A stretch of 64,000 nucleotides of DNA from Planctomycetaceae bacterium (lineage in GTDB: Bacteria > Planctomycetota > Planctomycetia > Pirellulales > Pirellulaceae): the NCBI GenBank assembly GCA_002724245.1, contig PBOG01000004.1, positions 35,296 through 99,295 on the forward strand, given 5' to 3'. The position numbers and the translations under genes were made by a program. Position 1 is the first letter of the stretch; each line of letters begins with the position of its first letter. Below, one piece after another: positions 45,348 through 54,631 of the stretch. The notes below the pieces were generated by a model, which saw nothing but the letters and a program-made list of their open reading frames with translations, ran no database searches and was not told the DNA's origin.

Positions 45348-46760
45348 TCAACGATTTTCCACCGCGATTGCTGCCTCCATGTCGCTCGCTAGTCGTCGCT
45401 TCCAATCAGCGATTTGCCGTTCCACCTGCGCCGGCGCCGTCGATCCATAACTGGAAAACGACTGGATCGCTCGCTCAACGCCCAAAACCTCAAACACACT
45501 TTCGTCCAAATCCGCGTGGCACTCTTGAAAATCACTCAGCCCCAGTTGTCCCAATGGAACGTTACGCTGTCGGGCTTTATTCACCAGCTGGCCCACTGCG
45601 TGGTGTGCGGACCGCATCGGTACACCATGTTGGATGAGATATTCCATCAGGGTGGTCGCGTCCAAATAACCTCGCTCCAGGCCTGTTTCGATCGAGCCGC
45701 GTTTGAGCTCGGCGCCAGCCACAATCGGTACCGCCAGTTGCAAACAACTCTCAACCGTATCAAAGGAATCAAATAATGCTGGTTTGTCCTCCTGGAGATC
45801 TCGGTTGTAAGCGAGTGGCAATCCTTTGACCAAAACCAGCAGACTTTGCAGGTTTCCCACCACGCGTCCGGTCTTGCCACGAATCAACTCCAGTACGTCG
45901 GGGTTGATCTTCTGAGGCATTATCGAGGATCCAGTGCAAAACTGATGCGGTAATGCGAGATAGTCAAACTCAACGGTCGACCACAAAATCCACTCTTCAG
46001 CCCAATTACTGAGATGCTCGGCAACCATCGTCAAAACAAAGGCTGTTTCCAGCACAAAGTCCCGATCGCTGGAAACATCCAAACTATTGCGCGACAGCGA
46101 GTTAAATTCCAAACGACGGGCCACATCTTCCCGGTCGATGGGAATCGAGGTCCCGGCGACGGCGGCAGAGCCTAGACTGCAAGTATTGACGCGCCGTTGG
46201 CAATCGGTCAGTCGATCTCGATCTCGCTGGAATTTTTCGCAATAAGCAAGCCAGTAATGTGATGCCAATACGGGTTGGGCCCTTTGTAGGTGGGTGTACG
46301 CCGGTAAAATCACTCCCGCATCGTGATCACAGCGCCCCACAAACGCCAACTGTAAGTCCGCGATTCCCTGGTCGAGACGGGCCAGCGCGTCGCGGATCCA
46401 CAAACGTGTTGCGGTCGAAACCTGATCATTCCGACTGCGACCTGTGTGTAATTTGCGCCCGACATCCCCGATCTGATCGATCAAAGCCTGTTCGATGTGC
46501 ATATGGATGTCTTCAAGGCTGTTCTCAAAGACAAACTTCCCCGCTGTGATCCGGTCACCGATCTCACGCAGCGACTGGGAAATCAGCCCGGCTTCGGCGG
46601 CCGTCAAAATCCCTACGGTCGCGAGCATCTCCGCATGCGCAATCGAACCGCGAATATCATGCGCATAGAGGCGTCGGTCAAAGCTCACACTCTCGGTGAA
46701 CTCCTCTACCCGCCGGTCCGTCACCGTATCGAATACCCCTGATCGGGCGGGTGTGGTCAC
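45348..46760 (-). CDS. argH: Argininosuccinate lyase
   Basis: ArgH splits argininosuccinate to arginine and fumarate, the last step of arginine synthesis. The fumarase-superfamily signature GSSIMPQKINPD, the catalytic His segment THLQRAQPVLASHYW and the first motif TGRSRNDQVSTATRLW are all present over 470 residues, the usual length. The start is GTG with AGAGG upstream. A TTGACA promoter lies about 80 bases before it. The HEAT-repeat gene follows after only about 46 bases, so the genes down to hemA may be read through from argH. Confidence 0.96.
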   Translation of the reverse strand: MTTPARSGVFDTVTDRRVEEFTESVSFDRRLYAHDIRGSIAHAEMLATVGILTAAEAGLISQSLREIGDRITAGKFVFENSLEDIHMHIEQALIDQIGDVGRKLHTGRSRNDQVSTATRLWIRDALARLDQGIADLQLAFVGRCDHDAGVILPAYTHLQRAQPVLASHYWLAYCEKFQRDRDRLTDCQRRVNTCSLGSAAVAGTSIPIDREDVARRLEFNSLSRNSLDVSSDRDFVLETAFVLTMVAEHLSNWAEEWILWSTVEFDYLALPHQFCTGSSIMPQKINPDVLELIRGKTGRVVGNLQSLLVLVKGLPLAYNRDLQEDKPALFDSFDTVESCLQLAVPIVAGAELKRGSIETGLERGYLDATTLMEYLIQHGVPMRSAHHAVGQLVNKARQRNVPLGQLGLSDFQECHADLDESVFEVLGVERAIQSFSSYGSTAPAQVERQIADWKRRLASDMEAAIAVENR

Positions 46761-47152
46761 GATTGCCTCTTGCCTGCTTAAACATCAACGGTGCGCACTT
46801 TTCGCGCCAAAGCATTTAGCCTAAATGGGTTAATTACCACTGTCAACGATCTGCAGAGGCCATCTGCCCATAGATTGGGCAATGGGCATCATCCGGATAC
46901 GTCACTTCCCGCAGGGACCTGCCGCGCGCTGCTGAAACGCCTGTGTCACGGTTACGGAATGGGGTTAGGGCCCAGCCGAACTGCCCGCCGCATGACCATC
47001 GTGGCCCAGAGACGCTCTCAACGCGACCAGCATCCTGCACAATCGGCCCAAACGTTCCCAGCAGGCGCTACCGCCAGGATCCACCAGCCGCGTGGGAGCG
47101 GACTGCCGTGGTCAGTCGCCCCGCCATCTTGCGGTGGGCCAGCTGCCGGCAC
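46761..47152. other. Gap between guaA and argH holding the argH promoter
   Basis: About 390 bases without a credible gene. The half next to argH contains a promoter candidate at 46818-46846. The half next to guaA is GC-rich with small overlapping ORFs on both strands and no motif. I saw no hairpin plus T-tract that would terminate guaA, and no RNA gene. Confidence 0.5.
46818..46846 (-). promoter_or_regulatory. Candidate sigma70 promoter for argH
   Basis: On the minus strand a perfect -35 TTGACA (46846-46841) is followed after 17 bases by TAGGCT (46823-46818), a poor -10. Transcription would start about 50 bases before the argH GTG. Confidence 0.45.
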
Positions 47153-48736
47153 TCACTCCCACTCGATGGTCGCTGGCGGTTTACTGCTAATGTCGTAGCA
47201 GACCCGGTTGATTCCCTGCACCTCGTTGATGATCCGCGTTGAGATCTGAGCCAGCAGTTCATAGGGCAGACGACTCCAATCGGCTGTCATGAAGTCGTCG
47301 GTATCGACACTGCGGACGGCGATCGTTTGCTCGTACGTCCGGCCATCGCCCATCACTCCCACACTCTGCACGGGAAGCAAGACAGCAAACGTCTGCGAAG
47401 TCTCGCGATACAACCCAGCAGCCTTGATTTCGTCGATCAGAATCGCATCGGCTTCGCGCAGAATATCGAGTCGTTGACGATTGACATCGCCTAAACAACG
47501 AACGGCAAGGCCCGGTCCAGGAAACGGATGGCGCCAAACAAGCTCCTCGGGCAAACCAAGCTCCAAGCCAAGCCGACGCACTTCGTCCTTGAACAGATCG
47601 CGAAGGGGTTCGATCAATTCAAAACCAAGCTCTTCCGGCAAGCCGCCCACATTGTGATGGAGTTTGATCGTAGCTGCCGGGCCGTCCGGTGCCGCACCAC
47701 TTTCAATCACGTCCGGATACAGAGTCCCCTGGGCCAAGAACGTGCCATCCTCAATCTCTTTGGCTGCATCCTTGAAACAATCGATAAAAATGTGGCCGAT
47801 ACGTCGACGCTTTTCTTGCGGTTCAGTAATACCTGCCAACGCATCCAGGAAACGCGTTTCGGCACGAACGACGCGCAAGTCGGTTTGAAAGTGCTCGGTG
47901 AACTCTCGAATCACGGATTCGCTTTCACCTTTCCGAAGCAACCCATTGTCCACGAGAATACAGGCCAGCTGTGGACCGATTGCCCGAAACAAAAGCGCTG
48001 CGGTTACTGACGAATCCACACCGCCTGACAACCCACACAAGACCCGTCGGGAACCGACCTGATGCCGCAAACGCTCGATCGTCTCGCGGGCAAAATCCCC
48101 CATCCGCCACTGCCCATGACAACCACAAACTGAGATCAAGAAATTTGCCAACAGAGTCCCACCGAGTGGCGTATGGGTCACTTCCGGATGGAACTGCAAT
48201 CCGTAAACCGGCAGCTCGCGGTGACGCACCGCGGCAATCGGACACGTCGTCGTCCGCGCCAGTGACAAGAAATCGTCCGAAACACGCGACACTTGGTCGC
48301 CGTGACTCATCCAAACCTCTGTCTGCTCTGGAATCCCGGCGAACAATCCGTCCTGGGCGGAGACAGAAACATGGGCTCGACCGTACTCCCGCGCAGGAAC
48401 ACGATCGACGTGCCCTCCCAACGCCTCGCAAGCCAGTTGCATACCATAACAAATACCTAGGACCGGAATTCCCATACGGAAAATGTCCGGGTGGCAACGC
48501 GGGGCGCCCTCTTCGTAGACACTAGCCGGGCCACCAGAGAGAATCAGTCCGCGGGGCGCACGGCGGCGAATTTGTTCCAAGCCAATATCGTGACGGACAA
48601 TTTCACAGTAGACGTTCTGTTCACGTACCCGTCGAGCAATCAGCTGCGCGTATTGCGAACCGAAATCGAGTACCAGTACGCGTTCCTCCGCGAGACTGGA
48701 TTGCTGGGCGGACAACGGATCGGCAAGCGTCGGCAT
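47153..48736 (-). CDS. guaA: GMP synthase (glutamine-hydrolysing)
   Basis: GuaA aminates XMP to GMP. The N-terminal amidotransferase domain has the catalytic Cys in GICYGMQLA and the His/Glu pair in [10 protein letters not shown]. The synthetase domain has the PP-loop [10 protein letters not shown], and the dimerisation domain ends [12 protein letters not shown]. The track extends 26 codons upstream through a terminator hairpin. The true start is ATG 48736 (AGGG eight bases upstream) or ATG 48745. The leader has its own promoter and an intrinsic terminator before the gene, so expression is probably controlled by attenuation. It is divergent from surE. Confidence 0.95.
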   Translation of the reverse strand: MPTLADPLSAQQSSLAEERVLVLDFGSQYAQLIARRVREQNVYCEIVRHDIGLEQIRRRAPRGLILSGGPASVYEEGAPRCHPDIFRMGIPVLGICYGMQLACEALGGHVDRVPAREYGRAHVSVSAQDGLFAGIPEQTEVWMSHGDQVSRVSDDFLSLARTTTCPIAAVRHRELPVYGLQFHPEVTHTPLGGTLLANFLISVCGCHGQWRMGDFARETIERLRHQVGSRRVLCGLSGGVDSSVTAALLFRAIGPQLACILVDNGLLRKGESESVIREFTEHFQTDLRVVRAETRFLDALAGITEPQEKRRRIGHIFIDCFKDAAKEIEDGTFLAQGTLYPDVIESGAAPDGPAATIKLHHNVGGLPEELGFELIEPLRDLFKDEVRRLGLELGLPEELVWRHPFPGPGLAVRCLGDVNRQRLDILREADAILIDEIKAAGLYRETSQTFAVLLPVQSVGVMGDGRTYEQTIAVRSVDTDDFMTADWSRLPYELLAQISTRIINEVQGINRVCYDISSKPPATIEWE

Positions 48737-48765
48737 CGGCGACATCCCTGCGCGAGACCAGAAAA

Positions 48766-48791
48766 CAAAAAACCGCCCGGACTGAGGGCGG
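48766..48791 (-). terminator. Intrinsic terminator inside the guaA leader (attenuator)
   Basis: On the minus strand CCGCCC (48791-48786), a seven-base loop and GGGCGG (48778-48773) are followed directly by six T and a further T-rich run (TTTTTTGTTTTC). It lies between the guaA promoter and the guaA start codon, about 30 bases before the latter, so it must be bypassed for guaA expression. That placement is typical of riboswitch or protein-controlled attenuation. Confidence 0.8.
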
Positions 48792-48852
48792 AGTGTGAAA
48801 TAGCCATCGGGCACCCACCGTACGTCCCGGTCACCAATCGACAGCCGGCGGG
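48792..48852 (-). ncRNA. Structured leader RNA upstream of guaA (candidate regulatory RNA)
   Basis: The roughly 60 transcribed bases between promoter and terminator can fold with CACCC pairing GGGTG around an inner CCGG/CCGG stem (CCGGCTGTCGATTGGTGACCGG). The early CCGCC could alternatively pair with GGCGG of the terminator arm, which would make an antiterminator. It does not look like the purine riboswitch I would expect before a GMP gene. I could not assign it to a known class. A short in-frame leader peptide is the alternative. Confidence 0.45.
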
Positions 48853-48859
48853 TGGCTCA

Positions 48860-48889
48860 ATTATACGGAGCTCTGGAACCACCTGACAA
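48860..48889 (-). promoter_or_regulatory. Sigma70-like promoter for guaA
   Basis: On the minus strand TTGTCA (48889-48884) and a perfect TATAAT (48865-48860) are 18 bases apart. Transcription would start near 48852, giving a leader of about 115 bases before guaA that includes the terminator hairpin. Confidence 0.7.
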
Positions 48890-49078
48890 CCGCGAGCGGC
48901 ACTCGCACAGTGCCACCCGCCCGCGCACCACAAGTCGGAGCGCCTCGCGGCAAATGCCAATGCCAGCAAACGGTGCAGAGTCACCCCCTCCGTACGCCAC
49001 AACTCCTTGCAAATTTTGGGGTTCGGGTGTTTGTCGGGAACCAGCAACGCGTTGAAAAACAATCCCGGAGACGATACG

Positions 49079-49897
49079 ATGAGCAACGCTGACACGATCA
49101 TCGGCCTGACCCTGCTGTGGCTTGTGCAAATTCTGCTTACCAACGACGATGGCATTTATGCCCCAGGCCTGGCGGCGTTGGAACACGAACTTCGCCAGCT
49201 GGGCGATGTGACTGTGGTTGCGCCGAGCCAGGAACAAAGCGGTGTGAGCCAGTCGATCACCTTTCTCCGGCCGTTGGTGTGTACCCCTGTCGAGCGGGCT
49301 TCCGGTTGCCCGGCCTGGACCGTGGATGGAACTCCTGCAGATTGCGTCAAGATCGGCCTGTTTGAATGCTGTCGGCAGCGGCCTCAGTTGATTGTCAGTG
49401 GCATCAACGGCGGGCTGAATGCGGGAATTAATGTGCTCTATTCAGGCACGGTGGCCGCTGCCATCGAAGGTTCCACATTCGGGATCCGAAGTATTGCCGT
49501 TTCCCTGGAACAGGCGGCGCAGCCGGCATTCGAAACGGCAGCCGGATTGGCCAGGAAAATCATCAAACAACTGGTTGATCAAGCAACCGTGGACCAACGG
49601 TTGTTTAATGTGAACATCCCCACGGCCGCGTTAGCGGGGTCGGCAACCATTCGCGTCGTGCCGATGAGTCCGTCCCGCTACGGCGATCAATTCATCAAAC
49701 GGCAAGACCCTAAAGGGCGGGATTACTTCTGGGCGACCACCGATCCGCCACCCCAGGATGCGGACCAGGAAACAGACCTGCTCGCCCTGCAGCAGGGCTG
49801 CGTAACAGTGACCCCACTGCAATACAATATGACAGATCACAAGGCACTGACGGCCGCTGAAAACTGGAACTTGACCGTGGATAACGGCCCCCAGTGA
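49079..49897 (+). CDS. surE: 5'/3'-nucleotidase SurE
   Basis: SurE dephosphorylates nucleoside monophosphates and is linked to stationary-phase survival. The metal-binding ILLTNDDGIYAPGL, the Ser loop QSGVSQS and the SGINGGLNAG segment carrying the catalytic Asn are present, with a family-sized C-terminal part. Starting at ATG 49079 (GGAG nine bases upstream) gives a 15-residue extension, SNADTIIGLTLLWLV. A GTG at 49124 would give the usual M-x-ILLTNDDG start but has no ribosome site. It is divergent from guaA, another nucleotide gene. Confidence 0.92.
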   Translation: MSNADTIIGLTLLWLVQILLTNDDGIYAPGLAALEHELRQLGDVTVVAPSQEQSGVSQSITFLRPLVCTPVERASGCPAWTVDGTPADCVKIGLFECCRQRPQLIVSGINGGLNAGINVLYSGTVAAAIEGSTFGIRSIAVSLEQAAQPAFETAAGLARKIIKQLVDQATVDQRLFNVNIPTAALAGSATIRVVPMSPSRYGDQFIKRQDPKGRDYFWATTDPPPQDADQETDLLALQQGCVTVTPLQYNMTDHKALTAAENWNLTVDNGPQ

Positions 49898-50144
49898 GTT
49901 TCTGAACCTTGATCTAGAGTGTGTGACAGCAACAACTTATGATTTTTCACGGGCAAACGCTCGACAAACGGGCCGGTGGCAGCGAAACTCGATAGTCTTG
50001 CCCGCCGCGCGCCTGGAAGTACGTCTCCCCTTTACTGCAAGCGGTGGACACCCTCTCCTTGCTGCGTTTGTACAAACTGATGTTTGCCACGGCCTCATTC
50101 ACACCTGGGCCGTTCTCCTTGATTCCTACCGAAGTTGGCTTGCT

Positions 50145-50549
50145 ATGGCTGAGTGGCATTGTGAGATCATGGGTAACGTGATCGGCCCGTTGACGCCCGC
50201 AGAACTGCTAGAAAAAGTGCGCACAGGTGAAATCACATTCGACACAAAAATCCGCAAAGATGACTCCCAATGGGTCGCGGCCAGTGAAGTAGGTGATTTG
50301 TTCGAACGGGCCGTGGCGGTCAAGAAAAAACAAGTTTGCCCCTACTGTCAGGTTGAAATTGGAAAACCACCCATCCAATGCCCCGGGTGTGATCGCTACA
50401 TCACCAAAGCGGTCCTGATCAGCCAGGACAAGCGCGAACTGAAAAACTGGGAACAGTCCAGCGGCAAGCAGAAACGTAAAGTCCTCGGTCCGAATGGTTT
50501 TGTTTCCCGTTTCTTCCGTGGGCTGCGCAGTAAAAGCGAGAAGCAGTAG
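50145..50549 (+). CDS. GYF_2-domain protein with zinc ribbon
   Basis: The 134-residue protein has an N-terminal GYF_2-type domain (MAEWHCEIMGNVIGPLTPAELLEKVRTGEITFDTKIRKDDSQWVAASEV), a domain expanded in Planctomycetota and thought to bind protein partners. It continues with a zinc ribbon, CPYCQVEIGKPPIQCPGC, and a basic tail. There are no membrane helices. The track begins 74 codons earlier in sequence that does not look coding. The ribosome site of the ATG at 50145 is weak. Function unknown. Confidence 0.8.
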   Translation: MAEWHCEIMGNVIGPLTPAELLEKVRTGEITFDTKIRKDDSQWVAASEVGDLFERAVAVKKKQVCPYCQVEIGKPPIQCPGCDRYITKAVLISQDKRELKNWEQSSGKQKRKVLGPNGFVSRFFRGLRSKSEKQ

Positions 50550-50610
50550 CAGCGGAACAATGACGCCTGCGTCCTGTTCCCGGCTCATGATTGTCTGCGC
50601 GAAGGCGCCC

Positions 50611-51033
50611 TCAATCGTCGATCCTGGGGGCGCGCCGAGTCGATTTTTTATTGGCCTGGGCTCGTTTGGCACGCAAACGGCGTTCACGTGAAGCCCGCGT
50701 AGGACGTGTTGGGCGCCGCGGTTTCACGGGGTCCGCCACCGCAAGAACCATATTCCTGAGCTTGTCCAGACAATCCGCCACGTTCCGTCCCTGGTCGCGA
50801 AATCGCTGGCTGGTAACAACAATCTGGCCACGACGATTGATCCGGCCAGCAAAACGTTCCTGAAAACGCTGCCGCACCGCCGCGGGTAAACTCGGACTGG
50901 TTGCGACATCCCAATGGAGTGTGACTTTCGTGTTAACCTTATTGACATGCTGACCTCCCGGGCCACTACTCCGGGAAAACGAAAAATCCAGCTCCTTCAA
51001 GGGCACGGAAAGGCGCGAATTGACGACCAGCAT
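50611..51033 (-). CDS. arfB: Alternative ribosome-rescue factor ArfB (peptidyl-tRNA hydrolase)
   Basis: ArfB frees ribosomes stalled at the end of truncated mRNA. The 140-residue protein has the class I release-factor catalytic GGQ at residues 26-28 (SSGPGGQHVNK), no codon-recognition domain, and a strongly basic C-terminal tail (TRASRERRLRAKRAQANKKSTRR) that enters the empty mRNA channel. The length is normal. It converges with the GYF gene and is divergent from the PQQ-propeller gene. With prfB it is the second GGQ protein in the window. Confidence 0.93.
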   Translation of the reverse strand: MLVVNSRLSVPLKELDFSFSRSSGPGGQHVNKVNTKVTLHWDVATSPSLPAAVRQRFQERFAGRINRRGQIVVTSQRFRDQGRNVADCLDKLRNMVLAVADPVKPRRPTRPTRASRERRLRAKRAQANKKSTRRAPRIDD

Positions 51034-51199
51034 GGCAAACTCGCGGCAGGATTTGGGCGACGATGGGGAGAGGAATCAACCACCCTCGCATACAGTAGAG
51101 TCGTGGTGTTTCCAGTTCCGCGGTGGAATCAGTAATACTCCAACGATTATATTGCATCCTCGATCGAAGCATTGGATCCCCCGCTGCAAGGAAACAACA

Positions 51200-52645
51200 A
51201 TGAAACCTCAGGTGCGGTTGACCATGGGTCTTGTCGGAGTACTTTTGTTCGCGAGTCACCTCTCTCTGCGGGCCGCCGACCCAGCCACCACCACCCCGGC
51301 AGAGGGAAAGCTCAGCAATCTCTGGACACGTCAAACCGGACAGGACTGGACCACTTTTTTGGGTCCAACGGGGGATAGCAAGTCCGCAGAAACCGGAATC
51401 GTAGCGCCCTGGCCCAAGGAAGGTCCAAAGCTGGTATGGACCAGGCGGGTCGGCACCGGTTATGGCATCGGCAGCACGAGTCGAGGACGATATTACCATT
51501 TCGATCGCTGGGATCCGCGGCCACGTGCACCCAGCGGTAAAGCCCGTTTGACCTGTATGCATGCCGAAACCGGCAAGGAACTTTGGCGCTTTGAGTATGA
51601 CACTCAGTACGAAGACCTGCTGGGATACAACAACGGCCCCCGTTGTTCACCCGTCATCGAAGGCAATCGTGTCTACATCTACGGAGCGGAAGGTATGTTG
51701 CACTGCCTGCGCGCCAATGACGGAAAACCCATCTGGAATGTCAACACCGTGAAAAAGTACGGTGTGGTACAAAATTTCTTCGGGGTAGGGAGTACCCCTG
51801 TAATCGAAGGTGATCTGCTGATCTGCATGGTCGGTGGCAGTCCTCCGGGCAGCCCACAATTGTATGCCAGTAACGGAAATGTCGATGGCAACGGGAGCGG
51901 CGTTGTCGCCTTCAACAAGTACACCGGAAAAGAGGTCTACAAAATCACTGACGAACTGGCGAGCTACGCTTCCCTGAAGACGACCTCGATCGACGGTCGA
52001 CGGTGGGGCCTGGCTTTTTGCCGTGGTGGACTTGTCGGATTCGAACCGAGCTCGGGCAAGGTACATTTTCAATACCCGTGGAGATCTCGCATGCTGGAAA
52101 GCGTCAATGCCAGTATGCCGGTCGTCAATGGAAACGACATCCTGGTTTCCGAGTGCTACCAGATTGGCAGTTCGCTGTTGACGATCAAAGGAAACGGATA
52201 CGAAGTAACCTGGAAAGACGACCGCCGAAAGCGAGAGAAGGCGCTCAGAGCACACTGGAACACACCCATTTATCTCGATGGCTACCTCTACGGCTGCAGC
52301 GGTCGTAACAAGCCCGACGCCGATCTGCGATGTATCGAATGGAAAACGGGGAAAGTAAAATGGGTCAAGGTATTTCCAGGATTTCTGCGGGAGCGTTCAT
52401 CGCTGCTTTATGTTGACGGACATTTCATCTACCAGGGTGAACTGGGTGTGCTGCGACTGATCAAGGCCAATCCTGAAAAGTACGACGTCGTTTCCGAAGT
52501 GGTATTACGGGATCCCGATGAGAAAGAACAGCCTCGCGCATTACTCCGCGAACCCTGCTGGGCCGCACCCATTCTCTCGCATGGACTGCTTTATGTACGG
52601 GGTGACGAACGCCTGGCCTGCCTGGAGTTGATTCCTGCTCGATAG
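51200..52645 (+). CDS. Secreted PQQ-like beta-propeller protein
   Basis: The 481-residue protein has a signal peptide (MKPQVRLTMGLVGVLLFASHLSLRA) and a series of PQQ-type blades, for example RLTCMHAETGKELWRFEYD, LHCLRANDGKPIWNVNT, VVAFNKYTGKEVYKI and LRCIEWKTGKVKWVK. Planctomycetes encode many such BamB-like propellers, mostly of unknown role and not true PQQ enzymes. The ATG at 51200 follows AAGGAA; the track adds 60 residues. It is followed by another secreted protein gene on the same strand. Confidence 0.88.
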   Translation: MKPQVRLTMGLVGVLLFASHLSLRAADPATTTPAEGKLSNLWTRQTGQDWTTFLGPTGDSKSAETGIVAPWPKEGPKLVWTRRVGTGYGIGSTSRGRYYHFDRWDPRPRAPSGKARLTCMHAETGKELWRFEYDTQYEDLLGYNNGPRCSPVIEGNRVYIYGAEGMLHCLRANDGKPIWNVNTVKKYGVVQNFFGVGSTPVIEGDLLICMVGGSPPGSPQLYASNGNVDGNGSGVVAFNKYTGKEVYKITDELASYASLKTTSIDGRRWGLAFCRGGLVGFEPSSGKVHFQYPWRSRMLESVNASMPVVNGNDILVSECYQIGSSLLTIKGNGYEVTWKDDRRKREKALRAHWNTPIYLDGYLYGCSGRNKPDADLRCIEWKTGKVKWVKVFPGFLRERSSLLYVDGHFIYQGELGVLRLIKANPEKYDVVSEVVLRDPDEKEQPRALLREPCWAAPILSHGLLYVRGDERLACLELIPAR

Positions 52646-52711
52646 CTGCCTTCCAGACGAATTGGTACCGTTACTGAAATCCGTCGTCCGCCAGCAGCCG
52701 GAACGCCATTA

Positions 52712-52788
52712 CGACAACTCGGGCGCGAGCGCCTCGCATCCAACACCACTGCGCCAATTCCACGAGACCTTCTCGACAACTCGGGCGC
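52712..52788. repeat. 15-bp direct repeat, copies 62 bases apart
   Basis: cgacaactcgggcgc occurs at 52712-52726 and at 52774-52788, both in the gap before the phosphatase-superfamily gene. The second copy ends about 22 bases before its start codon. It may be a regulator site pair or a remnant of a local duplication. Confidence 0.75.
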
Positions 52789-52810
52789 ATCGATCACACA
52801 GGAGAATCTG

Positions 52811-53911
52811 ATGCGTTGGCACCTGCTCATCGGATGTGCGGTCCTCTGCAGTATCACAGGCGGTGGAACTTGCGGCCAGGACGCTTTGCAAACACACACT
52901 GTCTTGCTGATCACCATCGATGGATTGCGTTGGCAGGAGGTATTCCATGGTGCCGAGCAGGGCCTGATGGATCGTGATGCGGGAGGGGTTCGTGAACCTG
53001 ATCAAGTACGTGACCGATTCTGGGCCGAGTCTCCTCAGGAACGCCGGCGACGCCTGATGCCTTTCTTCTGGGATGTCATCGCCAGCAAAGGTCAGATCCT
53101 GGGCGATCCCAGCCACGATTTCCACATGCGGTGTACGAACGGACTCTATTTTTCCTACCCTGGCTACCATGAGTTACTTTGTGGTTTTTCCGATGCTCAG
53201 ATCAACTCGAATCAGAAGCGCAACAACCCAAATCAAACCGTTCTTGAGTGGCTCCACCGTCGACCCGGATTTGCCGGACGCGTGGCGGCGTTTACCTCCT
53301 GGGATGTCTTTCCGTTTATCCTCAATCGCCGCCGTAGTGCTATTTACGTGAATGCCGGATGGCAACCTTTGGAGGTGTTCCGCGATCCCGCTGAACGAGT
53401 TCCCTGGAACTCGATGGCGGCAGAGATCCCACGGTATTGGGCTGGTGTGCGCTATGATGCATTTACGCAAAAAGGTGCTTTGGAGTACTGGCACGTGCGC
53501 CAGCCGCGACTGTTGTACGTCGCCTTGGGGGAACCGGATGATTGGGCACACGCGGGACGCTATGACTTGTACCTGGACGCGACCCAACGTTGCGATCACT
53601 ATTTGCGTCAATGGTGGGACGCAATCCAATCCCAGCGCGATCACACAACACTCATTGTCACCACCGATCACGGACGCGGAGACGGGCGAGAAGGGTGGAA
53701 AAGCCACGGCAAACAGTTTGCTGGTTCCGACCGGATCTGGATGGCCGTTGTGGGACCCGACACGCCACCACTCGGACTCCGCAAAAAAGGCACCGCATCC
53801 CAATCCCAAGTTGCCGCCACGGTGGCCTCACTACTCGGCGAGAATTTCCCCGCAACGGACGCGCGGATTGCACCTGCGTTACCTGGCGTTCTCGACGACC
53901 AGCGCCCTTAG
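52811..53911 (+). CDS. Secreted alkaline-phosphatase-superfamily protein
   Basis: The 366-residue protein has a signal peptide (MRWHLLIGCAVLCSITGGGTCG) and the metal-site pattern of type I phosphodiesterase/phosphatase enzymes: ITIDGLRWQEVF (first Asp), a candidate nucleophile region YFSYPGYHELLCG, GEPDDWAHAGRYDLY, VTTDHGRG and SHGK. The nucleophile is probably the Ser in FSYPGY. The fold spans phosphatases, sulfatases and phosphodiesterases, so the substrate is open. AGGAG precedes the ATG. The preceding PQQ-propeller gene is on the same strand, 165 bases away. Confidence 0.85.
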   Translation: MRWHLLIGCAVLCSITGGGTCGQDALQTHTVLLITIDGLRWQEVFHGAEQGLMDRDAGGVREPDQVRDRFWAESPQERRRRLMPFFWDVIASKGQILGDPSHDFHMRCTNGLYFSYPGYHELLCGFSDAQINSNQKRNNPNQTVLEWLHRRPGFAGRVAAFTSWDVFPFILNRRRSAIYVNAGWQPLEVFRDPAERVPWNSMAAEIPRYWAGVRYDAFTQKGALEYWHVRQPRLLYVALGEPDDWAHAGRYDLYLDATQRCDHYLRQWWDAIQSQRDHTTLIVTTDHGRGDGREGWKSHGKQFAGSDRIWMAVVGPDTPPLGLRKKGTASQSQVAATVASLLGENFPATDARIAPALPGVLDDQRP

Positions 53912-53965
53912 AGACGCACACCGCCATTGGCGGTAGTCGCAAATTGAGTGGACATCAGCGGTCCG

Positions 53966-54508
53966 TCAAGAACGATCTTCCCCATTCGCCAGGGCTTCCG
54001 CCTCCAGCAAGTGGCGCGGGATCGTCAACGGACTTCCGTCCGCATTGCGACCCACATCCAACAAACCGAAAGTTCGAATCATTTGGAGAAAGTCGGCAGG
54101 ATAGAACTGGTCGACACCCTGAAATCGATCGTCAAGATGGGCAAACACAAGTTGCAGCTCCGCCTGCAAGGTCTCTCCGATGTGACTGGTGCCCCGGACG
54201 ATCGCGCCGTCCTGCTGCAGGTCTTCGATTGTCGCCGTGTAGCGCAATGTATCGCCCGGGCGGGCGGGTTGCTGAAAGCTGACCTTGCTCACCTTGGCCA
54301 ACACCACCCGTTCCAGAAAGTCGCCGTGCTGCGAAACCAGTAAACCACCCGTTTGTGCCAACCCTTCCACAATCAACGATGGGGGAAGAATAGGATAGCC
54401 CTGCAAGTAGTCCAGAACGTGCTCCTCCGCCAACGTGACGTTCTTGACGGCCACCGCGCGGTGACCACTTTCAAACTCGACAAAGCGATCGATCCAAAAC
54501 CAGCGCAT
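53966..54508 (-). CDS. FabZ/FabA-like hotdog protein lacking the catalytic His
   Basis: The 180-residue protein has a 3-hydroxyacyl-ACP dehydratase fold, aligned with the neighbouring FabZ almost position by position. The catalytic His34 of the neighbour (LQDHFPRFPVMPGVLMLES) is Tyr34 here (VLDYLQGYPILPPSLIVEG), while the Glu at position 48 is kept. It should therefore not dehydrate in the normal way. It may bind acyl-ACP, act as a partner of the intact enzyme, or be a thioesterase-like relative. It lies 123 bases downstream of an ACP gene on the same strand. Confidence 0.82.
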   Translation of the reverse strand: MRWFWIDRFVEFESGHRAVAVKNVTLAEEHVLDYLQGYPILPPSLIVEGLAQTGGLLVSQHGDFLERVVLAKVSKVSFQQPARPGDTLRYTATIEDLQQDGAIVRGTSHIGETLQAELQLVFAHLDDRFQGVDQFYPADFLQMIRTFGLLDVGRNADGSPLTIPRHLLEAEALANGEDRS

Positions 54509-54631
54509 CGCTACTTCGCCATCGACAGGAAAGAAAACAGAGGATGATGAAACAGGCGACGTATTTTCTCTTCCACGGAGGAAACACGTCCGGCGTATCC
54601 AGGGTTATCTGGCACAAACCAGATCGACCGA

